DNA from: Cepaea nemoralis
Lineage: Eukaryota > Mollusca > Gastropoda > Stylommatophora > Helicidae
Assembly (NCBI GenBank): GCA_014155875.1
Contig: JACEFZ010014597.1
Span: 620,553-684,552 of the forward strand
Reading direction: 5' to 3'
Length of the DNA: 64,000 nt
Of this stretch, positions 1 to 9,484 are shown piece after piece. The notes beneath the pieces were generated by a model, which saw nothing but the letters and a program-made list of their open reading frames with translations, made no database searches and was not told the origin of the DNA. Numbering within the stretch: position 1 is the stretch's first letter; each line of letters opens with the position of its first letter. The translations under genes and the position numbers were made by a program.

Positions 1-1211
1 ACAGCTAACTTTTCTGTGTTTTCTCATTCTTCAGCACACTCACCTCTGCCAACGACATGGTACTTGCTTACTATAAATAAACATAACGTTAATTCTCTAT
101 CTGATCACCCTGTCATAGAATTTTCATTAATTCTGTCCAACACCACACATTCCAAACAAAAGACATCACACCTTTTCAATCACCTTCTTTATACTTCCTA
201 ACTTTTGCATACTCACTTACTCTGTCCTCCCCGAAATCACCGGTACGTTTTATCAGCGTCACCCATCAGCCACTCTTCGCATATTCGCACGGCGCTCGTA
301 TTTATACTTCTCATATGCATTGACCATTGTGTACAAACAACCTCGTTCTCATCTCACGATTATTTTTCTCGTATCACAACAACAACCTGACGTGCCTATA
401 CTATTACTTCTACAACAAACAAATTAGACACCAATTCAACATTCTAGCAATTACTCACAGCAGCCTAAGCGTGTCGATCACTTCCACACACAGTGACACA
501 AGATATACCAAACGCCTCGTACATGCATGTGTTACTACTACCAATCACCTGACATCGTTCTATCCATGTACTCCACTTAGACGGCGTCTCAAAACCTCAC
601 TCCTGCTTCACTCAGCGCGACGAACACATGTTTGTCTACACTTATACTCACGCACGGACAACCCATAACCAGACGAATTACTTCAATACTCAACATGACT
701 CTCACAATTCGACTGCTTTCTTACTACATTCTCAATCATCATAATCCCACTACTCTCCGTCCTACTTAATTCTCCACGTCAAACCACTCCGACAGTCAAC
801 TACTCACTCACTTTATCTTAACCTCCTCATCACTTCATAATAATGATCTACTTCTTCGCGCTATTTTCAGGCTATAACATCCGCACTACCCAATCGTATG
901 ACTATTCTATGACTACTTTATACCCCAAGACAACCTATGCAATACAAGACAATACTACATCAGTTCTCGACATCACACATCACTTGCAGTGATTCTCCAC
1001 CGTTTTCCACTTTAATCCTCTCCACAGCAACACAACATTTGAGCCGGTATAAGCCTCATCATACTTGAATTACCCCAAGCTCAGTTACAAAATGCTCAAA
1101 TCTGCTCGTATCGGTTATTTAAATATAACCATGGTCTTATCGATTTCATGAGACTTCTAGCTTTGTCCAGCGACGCTTCAGCCTTCTGCTGTTTTTGTGT
1201 TCTACTTTCTA
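1..1211 (-). other. 3' non-coding region of element A, G-poor on plus strand
   Basis: No ORF in this stretch resembles a known protein. The plus strand is strikingly poor in G and rich in C, T and A, so the element's sense strand is C-poor. Element B has the same skew at 45499-48111. This suggests the 3' untranslated part of the element rather than decayed pol. Confidence 0.5.
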
Positions 1212-2321
1212 CTAGGCAAACATCTTTCTTTTTGAAAGTATCTTTTTCTCTCTCTCTCTTGGTATTCGTCTCCTAGCCTTCACTACTTTTCTGTCATATA
1301 TACTGGTATCTTGTTCTAAAGAGTCACCAACTAAAATTCTGTCTGTCTGTCTACTAGCAACCATACCGTATGAGGAAACATCACGCTTCGAGTCAGGATC
1401 TGCTCGTAGTACAATCCTCCCGTTCTTATTCATTCCTTTTAAATCCCCGTCGGGTGTACATTCTATACCAAAATCTGCAAGGTCTGAAAGTTCTGATTGT
1501 AGAGACGACTCAGATTCTTCAGTTCCACACCCATGATTATATATGAGCAAACTTTTTCCATTTCTGGTCCTAACACTCTTTCTAATTTTCTTTCTGCTGT
1601 CTCTTGTCTTGGGTTGTCTAACTTCTGTATCGGTGTCTCTCTTTGTCACCTTCAAGTAAGTTGGATTTGATTGAGTTTCTACCAACTCGGTTTGACTTCC
1701 CTTCGTTATCTTGCTGGTTGGTTGTACCTGGACTTTCTTTTCCACTGTATCAACTTGTGTCTGTGTATTCCGTTCTACCACTTCAATCACCTGCGTCTGA
1801 GTCTCTTGGTCTATTTTCTTTACTAATACCGTCGTCTTCTTTTCCTGTTTAACAGTCAGATTCGCAACCACCTTAGGAGTAGTTGAATTTCTACTTATAG
1901 TGTTCTACCCTGTCTTCGACCCTGACTTCAAATACTGTCTCCGTCTTTGCTCAAACCAATCGTCCCGTCTTTTTCTAGCAGTCACACTATTGGATGACCA
2001 ATTCCATTGTTTACTGGAAAGGTCTCTCTCAGGCCCATCTCTGTATCTTCGTCTATTATAACCACTTCTGACCTTAGTCACATCTGGCTCAACGTAACTG
2101 TCTCTATATATAACGTTATGTTGTCTTCTGTTTTCATTAAACATTGATTGTCTTCTGTTATTCGTTCCTACCCTATTGCATTCCACCTTAAAATTATAAA
2201 TCTCTTGCCCAATCATTCTTCTCCTTAACCCTTCTACAAAATGCTGTACCTCACCGACCGCTACCTTCAATTCTTCTAGCCATATGGACACCTTTTTCAA
2301 TTTTTGGCTCAAACCTTTCAT
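1212..2321 (-). pseudogene. Element A gag-position protein with one in-frame TAG
   Basis: From ATG 2321-2319 the frame runs about 370 codons to the stop at 1212, interrupted only by TAG at 1905-1907. The parts on either side are in the same frame and both align with the intact 368-aa protein of element B. Visible features are an N-terminal helical segment, a basic block (NNRRQSMF...), a basic TARKRRDDW segment, and a middle region with three TQT-type motifs (QETQTQ, RNTQTQV, KGSQTEL). An acidic/serine stretch follows, then a conserved LRADPDSK...SYG...TDR block and a basic C-terminus. There is no CCHC zinc knuckle, protease or polymerase motif. The TAG may be a disabling mutation or, less likely, a readthrough stop. 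I do not recognise the protein family; the gag-like role is inferred from position. Confidence 0.7.
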
Positions 2322-2345
2322 GTTCTTTGCTACGTGTCGTCTCAA

Positions 2346-2440
2346 TAAAATAATAATTAATATAACTAATATAATCCAAAATTAATACTATCTAATCTAA
2401 TCTAATTAAATCTACTTATAAGTACTTCACCAGCGTATAT
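2346..2440. repeat. A/T-rich low-complexity segment
   Basis: Short TAAT/CTAAT-type repeats just upstream of the element A ORF (sense strand). No coding potential is seen. Confidence 0.6.
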
Positions 2441-2680
2441 CAGTTCTGTCCTCTGGTCAGCAAATCAGGGGCTCGACAAGTTAGTAGTCCCGACAGCAAC
2501 GTCCACGAGTCCATAAGGAAAGTAAGTCCAAACACGAGGATTGAGGATTATGCTTGACAACTGTAGGCTTCGCAGAAAAAAAACGAGCGTGTCGTGTTCC
2601 TCTACTCCATCATAACGAAAGGAGAACTTCTGAACTCTTGATTTCACCCACTGGTGGGCACCCCAGATTTGTGGCTTCTT

Positions 2681-2735
2681 TTCACCCGAAAAAGGGCACG
2701 TCTGGACGACTTCACCCGAAAAAGGGCACGTCTGG
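2681..2735. repeat. Two-copy 30-bp tandem repeat in element A leader
   Basis: The unit starting TTCACCCGAAAAAGGGCACG occurs at 2681 and again at 2711. Element B has a two-copy 45-bp repeat in its own leader (49990-50079), so short leader duplications may be a family trait. Confidence 0.85.
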
Positions 2736-3261
2736 AAACGGCTCAAACTGAGTAATGAAGCGATTTAAATAGGGTCTCTTCTTCAGCAGGACGGCAACCC
2801 ATTATGCCCACCCGCTTCCGAAGATTCCACATTAACGATATCGCTTTGCTTGAGTGACATTTTGATAAGCCAGAGTTCAAGATAGTTGCATCTATGACCA
2901 ACCTCGAATGGAGTTGATTTTCGTAAGTAGCAGAGTTTCCTCAATCGGAGACAACGATCGAAAACAAATGAGCAAATGGCTTGACTCAGTATAAACGTTG
3001 ACCACCAACCTTTTGTGATTAAGGATGAACTCTTCACAGCTCCTGACTTCACTTCAGGCAACCAAGGTCAATTTCAATAACATGATGACGGTAACGGCCA
3101 GATCAATAGCTCCAGTAAGACGACATTTCAAGGTAGCATATTGACGTTTAAAAACAACGGCCAGGTCAGCTCAGGACTGGACAATGATGATGGCAGCTCT
3201 GTTCCACAATTCAGGATATTATGTTTTGTGTGGCGGTTTTAACAAACATCAGCCCCATCAG

Positions 3262-3329
3262 AAAGATTTGCAGATCCGATATTGTTTGCTTCTCAAAAGA
3301 TTTGCAGATACGATATTGTTTGCTTCTCA
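3262..3329. repeat. Two-copy 34-bp tandem repeat
   Basis: The unit beginning AAAGATTTGCAGAT is repeated with a single visible base difference, within the element A leader. Confidence 0.85.
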
Positions 3330-3451
3330 ATAATGCATGACTTCAACATAATTGTCCGTGGCCTCTGACAATTTCTGCCTTCTAGAAATCCATTGTTTTG
3401 TTTTGTGATGATGACCTCTGTGATCGCTTGTGGCCGCGACAGCTCAAATCA

Positions 3452-3473
3452 GTATCCTGGTATACTGGCAGCA
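3452..3473 (-). other. Degenerate primer-binding site of element A
   Basis: The minus strand reads TGCTGCC then GTATACCAGGAT just inside the LTR. It aligns with TGGTGCCGTGACCAGGAT at the same place in element B. Confidence 0.45.
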
Positions 3474-3481
3474 TTTCAGAC

Positions 3482-3775
3482 TGTAACAGATCACGGATAG
3501 TCTGAATATAACGTAAGGCAACTGCATATATATCAAGTCAAGGCTCCGGCCAAAGTGTAAACGTGTCGGTTTATTGATCAAGGTATAAAAGTATATACAG
3601 CAACTTGAAAACACCTCTTGTTAGATTGCAGGCCGAGTTGGAACTGAACTATGTTTATCTTCTACGTCACGCGTGAGCGTCCCTAACAACTAGTCCAATC
3701 GTGCTCACGCGTGCACCTATTCATTTCCCAAAACCCTTTTCTATTGCACACCATCTATCTCCTAAACTACTAACA
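3482..3775 (-). repeat. 5' LTR of element A
   Basis: Starts TGTAACAG and ends CTAACA on the plus strand (TG...CA). It shares with the element B LTRs an AATAAA signal (plus-strand TTTATT at 3570-3575) within TTGATCAATAAAC, a TACGTCACG box and a hairpin (3668-3713). It is about 294 bp against 222 bp in B. Only one LTR of A is in the window, so the ends are inferred by comparison. Confidence 0.7.
3668..3713. promoter_or_regulatory. Conserved LTR hairpin (element A)
   Basis: Perfect 11-bp inverted repeat, CACGCGTGAGC (3668-3678) and GCTCACGCGTG (3703-3713), with a 24-nt loop. The equivalent hairpin in element B has different arm bases that still pair. Confidence 0.75.
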
Positions 3776-4000
3776 GAGATGGTGCTTTGTTATATCTGTT
3801 GTACATATTCCATCTGATGTTATAAATGCCCCTAGGTATCTAAAATTATCCACTTGGTTGAGAATTTCCCCTTCAATTTCTATGTCACATTTTGGTGTCC
3901 CCATTTTCTTTGATATCACCATTGTTACTGTTTTCTTGATATTCAAGTAGAGTCCTTTCTGTGCACTTTCTGTTACTACAATGTCCAACAATTGTTGTAG

Positions 4001-4543
4001 GTCTGTTGCATTATCCGCCACCAACACTGTGTCATATGCATTGCGTATATTGTTTATATTATATCCCCCGATTAGTATTCCTGGCGTCTCTTTGATCTCT
4101 CTCATTATTACTTCACTATATAGGGAGAAGAGATCGGGTGACAAGACACACCCCTGTCGTACTCCTAGCTTTAACTTTTAGGTCTGTTGCATTATCCGCC
4201 ACCAATACTGTGTCATCTGCATAGCGTATATTGTTTATATTATATCCCCCGATTAGTATTCCTGGCGTCTCTTTGATCTCTCTCATTATTACTTCACTAT
4301 ATAGGGAGAAGAGATCGGGTGACAAGACACACCCCTGTCGTACTCCTAGCTTTAACTTTTAGGTCTGTTGCATTATCCGCCACCAATACTGTGTCATCTG
4401 CATAGCGTATATTGTTTATATTATATCCCCCGATTAGTATTCCTGGCGTCTCTTTGATCTCTCTCATTATTACTTCACTATATAGGGAGAAGTGATCGGG
4501 TGACAAGACACACCCCTGTCGTACTCCTAGCTTTAACTTTTCG
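4001..4543. repeat. Three tandem copies of a 181-bp RT segment
   Basis: Units begin GTCTGTTGCATTATCCGCCA at 4001, 4182 and 4363, a period of exactly 181. Copies 2 and 3 are nearly identical. Copy 1 differs at several bases, for example CAACACTGTGTCATATGC against CAATACTGTGTCATCTGC. The duplicated segment contains the YADD motif. Confidence 0.95.
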
Positions 4544-4754
4544 TAACTACCCTCTTTATTTCCCATTTTAATTGCTGCTACTTGGTTCCAGTATATATTC
4601 TTTATTATTCTTAAATCTTCCCCGTCAATGTTGATATCTTCCAACATTTTAATCAGCTCATCATGTTTTACTTTATCAAATGCCTTAGTATAATCTATGA
4701 AGCATAAATATATATCTCTCTGTTTCTCTATTGATCTTTCTATTAGTGTTCGTA

Positions 4755-4759
<5 letters not shown>

Positions 4760-4831
<72 letters not shown>
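4760..4831. repeat. (GT)n microsatellite inside the LINE frame
   Basis: About 36 GT dinucleotides followed by GCGT units (to about 4848). It is encoded as Thr-His repeats on the minus strand, directly before LRTLIERSIEK of the reverse transcriptase. Confidence 0.98.
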
Positions 4832-4835
<4 letters not shown>

Positions 4836-5041
4836 CGTGCGTGCGTTGCGTTGCGTTGTCTGTAACCTTTCCTTCCATAAAAACACTGTTTTTCACTAAT
4901 TTCCATTTTATTTTCTTTCTTGTTCTCATTATAATTCTGAGTAGAAGCTTAGTGACATGGTTTATGAGGTTAATTGTACGAAAATCTTCGCATTCAATTA
5001 CACCCGGTCTCTATATACTCTTTAAAAAAAAAAAACCATAA

Positions 5042-5700
5042 TGAAAGGTAAGGTGGAAAGTAAGAAGTAGACAACGATTCAAGTGGGAAAATAACATCAA
5101 GAGATGGACGAACAACAGTCTAACACAGTGGTTCTCAACCTTTTTTGGCCCATTCCCCCCTTCACCATATTTTCAGAACGCCATCCCCCCCCCCCCTTCC
5201 TATCAAAAATTTGGCCCGTTCTCCCCTTAACCGTATTTTCAGAACGTCATTTCCCCCCCCCCCCCCCCCTTTCATATTTCCTATCTAAAAATCCCCTCAC
5301 CCCTACACAGTATACGTAAAAGTGGAAGGCAAATGTAATACCATATACTAAAACAAGTCTAGACATCCACATAAAACATGATTTGTGGGTCTACTTACTT
5401 TATAAAATGAATTTTAGAAGGACGAGACATACATAACTGTAAAGTATGAAGGGAAAAACTATGTCAAGTAATCGGTTCTTGTATTAACACGATCTTGAAA
5501 TGGTCTTCATTCCCCCCCCCCCCCCTGGATACCCTGAAATTCCCCCCTGGGGGGGGGGGGGGAATTCCCCACCGGTTTAGAACCACTGCTCTAACAGAAT
5601 GTACAATCACTGCGAGAGACAGACAGCGTTGAAGATCCATTGCATGCCAACCTCTATTGTGGAGACGGCACCTGATTGATTGACGGCTCTGGGGTCGATC
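5042..5700. mobile_element. Repeat family R1, interrupted by a hAT MITE
   Basis: The flanks GTAGACAACGATTCAAGTGG... and ...GGAGACGGCACCTGATTGAT join to match uninterrupted copies at 9485-9622 and 21330-21475, and a reverse copy at 60610-60770. The family has no visible coding capacity and its class is unknown. Confidence 0.7.
5126..5588. mobile_element. hAT-type MITE
   Basis: Terminal inverted repeats are CAGTGGTTCTCAACC and GGTTTAGAACCACTG. Flanking 8-bp target duplications are GTCTAACA (5118-5125) and CTCTAACA (5589-5596), 7 of 8 matching. The inside holds long C and G runs and no transposase. The CAGTGGTTCT end and 8-bp duplication are standard for hAT elements. Confidence 0.85.
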
Positions 5701-5894
5701 CACCCTAATAAAATGGGTACCTGGGAATGTTCAGAATGTTATGTCGTAATGACATGTTCTACTGTCTGATGAGAACACCGTGGACTGATTTAAAAACAAA
5801 AACATAAAAGGAATGAAATCGTGAAAGAAGTTAACTCACAAAGAGAACTGGCTAGTCGCTTCAGAAGAAGACAGTCCACAGGAACGTCATGAGA

Positions 5895-6300
5895 AGGGGC
5901 AAGCTGGAGGAATGAGAAGGCTATTGGAGACCAAGGGATGCTATGCTGAGGTGTTTGGCATTAGGGCATGGAGGAACATAGGTATCATAAAAAGTGACAG
6001 AATGACAGTTAGAAGGTTAAAACAAAAAGTCGACAGGGTCGACTTCATTGCACCGAGTTTTATCCCATATGGCTCGGTCTTTTTCCGCAGCGCGGAAAGC
6101 GTCGCACAAAGCACGAACTCCGTAGTTCTAGCGACGACCCACAGGAGTCTCTGAAAATTTTCACTCGTGAACCGAAGGACGCGGCCCGGAATCGAACCCA
6201 CAATCTTCGGAGCCCGAGTCAAACGGCTTGACCACTTCGCCATGGAGACTCCCAAGTGGCAGAAGGTTGTGGACAGACATGGCCAACGCCAAAACGGCGT
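5895..6300 (+). mobile_element. Possible LINE C-terminal tail split by a SINE
   Basis: Short peptides on each side of the SINE1 insertion (GMRRLLETKG...RAWRNIG before, KWQKVVDRHGQ after) resemble the end of LINE ORF2 proteins. The match is weak. AGAAGGTT occurs on both sides (6011, 6262) and may be the target duplication. Confidence 0.3.
6029..6252 (-). mobile_element. SINE1 copy (tRNA-derived)
   Basis: The minus strand begins with a tRNA-like head (GGCGAAGTGGTCAAGCCG as box A, GGTTCGATTCC as box B), followed by a body with TCGTGAACC/ACTCGTGAA and the GCGCTGCGGAAA segment, ending near GTCGAC. It matches copies at 40436-40657 and 52064-52290. Confidence 0.85.
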
Positions 6301-6584
6301 GAACTATATCAGAAGAATTCTATTTACTTGTGGTAAGTTGGTTGAAAAACGGGAAGTAACTTTAGAAAACAATAATCTAATTGGCCATCTCGATAGCAGA
6401 AGTGAAGCAAACATTTGTATTAGAACTGTTTATGATCATGTCTATTTGGAATGTTTGCTCACATCTTAAAGAAAACATCAAACTGTGCTGTTCTGTGACC
6501 AACTACTCTCTGTACAACAAACGTTGGGATTGAGTTGAGTTAAGAGCCGACATAATAAAACTAGGGACATTTTCATAGTGCTCC

Positions 6585-6915
6585 GTGCTCATCTTCAACA
6601 GCCAGCGAAGAGTCTCAATACTAATGGTACCTGTAGCAGTCAGATTATATGTTCATCTGGCCTATCGTCGGAGTCTTGAGTGTCGGTCAGATCCTCTGGT
6701 CACTCCCTGCAGCTCTATTCTCTCCAGGTCGGGACGATCTATTTGTTCTGCACTATACAAACGATCCCAAAGGGTCCCGACCGCGTCTGCCTGATCATGC
6801 ACCAATATCCTACCGAGTGGTGCAGACCCAGCCAATCTGTCCGCCTGCTCATTTCCAACCTCGCTGGATGTCGTCGTAGTGTTAAGTGTTAGCCTTTCGC
6901 GTATTCTAGACAACG
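6585..6915 (-). pseudogene. LINE RNase H C-terminal fragment
   Basis: The minus strand encodes GNEQADRLAGSAPLGRI, the last conserved block of retroelement RNase H domains, then DRPDLERIELQGVTRGSDRH. The latter tail also occurs on the plus strand near 35820-35900. It is a truncated fragment without the catalytic N-terminal half. Confidence 0.75.
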
Positions 6916-7019
6916 ACGTATAGAGTTATACGAGGTCTCCTTCTTCGTCGCCTTTCTTTCTCAGAAAATTATCAGAACTTTCTGAAAATCTTATTATACC
7001 CATTTTTATTAAGCCGGGC
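6916..7019. other. No recognised feature
   Basis: Short intergenic stretch with nothing identifiable. Confidence 0.4.
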
Positions 7020-7040
7020 TAGTCGGAAAAAATACCTGCC

Positions 7041-7303
7041 TCCGTGGCATAGGTTTTAACGACACGATTCGTAATCTCGTATTTTTTTTTTTTTTTTTTT
7101 TGCGTATCCCTTATGGGACGTTGCAGTCAACACCAGCATTTTCAGCTTCTGTTGATGTACTAGGCAAGTGTTACGTTCAGTAGTTTGCCATTGCTTTCTG
7201 AACGACCGGCCCCTATACCTTTTTCGAAAAAACCAGCACCGCTGTGTTTCGAACCCGGGTATACGGGCTCACAAACCGCGTTCGCAAGCCCTTAGCCACA
7301 GAG
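7041..7303 (-). mobile_element. SINE2 copy, left arm of an inverted pair
   Basis: T-rich tail at 7083-7101, then the SINE2 body (GTTTGCCATTGCTTTC, rc) and a tRNA-like head ending at the centre near 7303. A short extra SINE2 head in plus orientation lies at 7041-7082. The usual GGCAGCAGACC segment is missing, as it is in the right arm. Confidence 0.8.
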
Positions 7304-7470
7304 ACCGTATATATGGGTTCAAAACACAGCTGTGCTGGATTTTTCGACAAAGGTATAGGTGCCGGTCGTCCAGAAAGCAATGGCAAACTACTGAACGTAA
7401 AACTTTCCCAGGAATCACGAACAGCCAACATGCTGGGGTTGACTGCTATGTCCTGTGAAGGACTTGCAGC
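7304..7470 (+). mobile_element. SINE2 copy, right arm of an inverted pair
   Basis: Head-to-head with the preceding copy and sharing its rare internal deletion, with both reading TTTTCGA(C/A)AAAGGTATAGG. Near-duplicate sequences TAGTCGGAAAAAA at 7020 and 7480 flank the pair. Confidence 0.8.
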
Positions 7471-7482
7471 TATTAATTTTAG

Positions 7483-7590
7483 TCGGAAAAAACTAATCCT
7501 GCCATTGCTGGGAATTAAACGTGTTCAATCCCGGACCATTATCTTGGCAAGCAAGCACCCTAACCACTATGCCACCACAACTCCTTTATA
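7483..7590 (-). mobile_element. tRNA-like SINE fragment
   Basis: The minus strand reads GTGGCATAGTGGTTAGGG (box A-like) and GGGATTGAACA (box B-like), so it is a tRNA-derived head. The rest of this SINE is not recognised. Confidence 0.5.
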
Positions 7591-7979
7591 TCAAAGCAGA
7601 GTTAAAGTGACAGGCGGGAACCGAAAGAGTTAAGTTGCGTGTCTGCTTACGTGTGGGGGAACCAGGCACATCCAAAAACGTGAAATATTTATAAATAGCG
7701 TTCATCTGATTGGCCAGCTTGCTGGCAGACGTGAAGATCCTCACATTTGATTGGTCCTCGCCTCGGGACAAGGTGCAAATGTGTTCATCTCGGCCACAGT
7801 TCTCGGCCGGTTGTGTATCTGACAACACGGGGGGAACGACATTCTACCTCAGTGACAGCGGATTTAAAACCAGTTTTGTGTTATAGTTATGCTAAGTAAG
7901 GTACAGATGTAATCCTAGCCAACCTGTGCTGTTTTAACTTGTTTGTAATACTTTTTACGATCACTGCCAATTTCGCATT
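7591..7979. other. No recognised feature
   Basis: Moderately complex sequence without a convincing reading frame or a repeat match inside the window. Confidence 0.4.
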
Positions 7980-8261
7980 TTGAAAGTTTACAAAGTGGCA
8001 CTCGCTGTGTCGGTAGTTGACGATACGTTAGCTATCGACCAAAAAGAAGTACAAACTTTAGATAGTTTTAGTAGTCAGTGGTTGTCTTTTAACGCACTAG
8101 ATTTAATAGTTGGCAAGTTTTGTCAACAGTTGAAAGGTCACTTTAAGGCAAGAAGCCTCGGGGAACGACAGTTGGATAACTGCTCCGTGACAATGATGTT
8201 TAGAAAAGCTGCTTTGCGGACTTCCAACAGTAACACTAACAACAGTATGGATCGTTGTTGA
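7980..8261 (+). CDS. Small hypothetical ORF, doubtful
   Basis: A 93-codon frame whose first codon is TTG rather than ATG. It contains a mildly hydrophobic VALAVSVVDD start and FSSQWLSFNALDLIVGKF, and shows no domain I recognise. No splice sites or homologous copy support it, and it may be chance or a fragment of an unrecognised transposon. It is listed only because its composition is less biased than that of other small frames nearby. Confidence 0.12.
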   Translation: MKVYKVALAVSVVDDTLAIDQKEVQTLDSFSSQWLSFNALDLIVGKFCQQLKGHFKARSLGERQLDNCSVTMMFRKAALRTSNSNTNNSMDRC

Positions 8262-8549
8262 ACTTAAAGGATATATACTACTACTACTATCTACTCTCCG
8301 GGATTAGTGGAACTTTCTAAGCAAGATTCAACTTAGCACAGTTCATTATGAGTCAGGTAAGTTGAGTTACACAACAGCCATTCCGTAGGAATGTTGTGAA
8401 GATATAAAAATAATATATCGTACAACTGCCAAGCCTACGCATACGCATTTACAGTTGTAATCGTGACTAACTAAATACTAACAGTAATACTAGTACAGTT
8501 CTTTTATTATATTCACCTATCTTTCTTATAATGTGTTTTATAAGTTTTT

Positions 8550-8960
8550 TTTGTTATGTATGGTTTAATTGGGTGCATCAATAGCTATAGAAAAAGATGG
8601 TTTTATAAGGTTTAGTTTGGTGTAAAAATAGTTCCTAATGATAAAGTTGGTTTTATAAGGTTTTGTTATGTATGGTTTTGTTCAGAAGCTGAAGTCAAAG
8701 ATGGTTTTATGAGGTTTTGTTATGTATGGTTTAGTCCAGTATAACAATAGCTATAGACAAAGATGGTTTTATAAGGTTTTGTTATGTTTTATAAGGTTTA
8801 GTTCAGTGTAACAATAGCATAGAGTAGCTAATGACAAAGATTGTTTTATAAGGTTTTGTTATGTATGGATTAGTTCAGTGTAACAATAGCTATAGGCAAA
8901 GATGGTTTTATAAGGTTTTGTTAAGTATGGTTTAGTTGAGTGTAACAATAACTAAACACT
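8550..8960. repeat. Minisatellite, about 62-bp unit
   Basis: About six imperfect repeats of GATGGTTTTATAAGG..TTTGTTATGTATGG..TAGTTCAGTGTAACAATAGC. Unit length varies because some copies have internal deletions or duplications. Confidence 0.85.
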
Positions 8961-9010
8961 TCGCCACAGAGACTCCCAAAACTAAACAAAGATGATTTTA
9001 AAATGTACTA

Positions 9011-9036
9011 TCATCATCATCATCATCATCATCATC
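9011..9036. repeat. (ATC)n microsatellite
   Basis: About eight CAT/ATC repeats. Confidence 0.9.
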
Positions 9037-9065
9037 CAACAGTTCGTCCAGTGCAGAGCTTTGCC

Positions 9066-9190
9066 CCTATAACAATTCTTCAGAAAGCAATGACAAACTC
9101 TGAACGTAAACTTGCCAAGAAATCACAAACAGCCAAGAAATGATGGGGTTGACTGCGATATTCTATAAAGGATTTGTAACTGACTTTTTC
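9066..9190 (+). mobile_element. SINE2 3' fragment
   Basis: CAGAAAGCAATGACAAACT, CTTGCCAAGAAATCACAAAC and ...TATAAAGGATTTG match the SINE2 body and tail. The tRNA head is missing. Confidence 0.8.
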
Positions 9191-9424
9191 TTGTCTGTTT
9201 TTTCTATCACCTCAGATCAAGAGTAAATGAGAAGGTTTGCTTAGCAATGTCTTTCCTCAGCGTCACTTCCATATGATAAAACTAATTTCCCAGGCTGAAC
9301 CATTCATTCATACAGGAGTTGACCATTTCAGGAACTTTCTGAAGCTACGTCACATACTGCAGATCATTCCAGAAAGAACATTCATTAATGTCTTGGGAAG
9401 TAGAGGCAACTGGTATGAGGTGTG

Positions 9425-9448
9425 TATAGGGGGTGCTAGCCCCCTATA
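9425..9448. other. Perfect 9-bp-arm hairpin
   Basis: TATAGGGGG and CCCCCTATA are separated by TGCTAG. This is a small stem-loop of unknown meaning. Confidence 0.6.
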
Positions 9449-9484
9449 TCTATAGACTGGTTGGCATTCGAGGGGTGGTGTGGT

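Larger units (their letters stand above)
1..3775 (-). mobile_element. LTR element A (left part outside window)
   Basis: Read on the minus strand: a 5' LTR at 3482-3775, a degenerate primer site at about 3452-3473, a leader, a gag-position ORF (1212-2321) and a 3' region running off the left edge. The other LTR is not in the window, so no target duplication can be checked. The assignment rests on homology to element B (45277-50852): same order of parts, about 370-codon ORFs alignable along their length, shared AATAAA signal and LTR hairpin. The right boundary falls exactly where a LINE reverse-transcriptase reading frame is broken, which indicates a nested insertion. Confidence 0.8.
3776..4930 (-). 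pseudogene. LINE reverse transcriptase fragment, broken by a 181-bp triplication
   Basis: Minus-strand reading gives typical non-LTR reverse-transcriptase motifs: CFIDYTKAFDKV (palm motif A), [11 protein letters not shown], then [12 protein letters not shown] carrying the catalytic YADD, followed by DNFRYLGAFITSDG downstream. The gene is damaged in three ways. Element A is inserted at 3775/3776. A 181-bp segment is present three times (4001-4540), and since 181 is not a multiple of 3 it shifts the frame. A long GT microsatellite lies inside the frame just before motif A. The family is an invertebrate LINE with an endonuclease/RT layout; I cannot name the clade securely. Confidence 0.85.
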
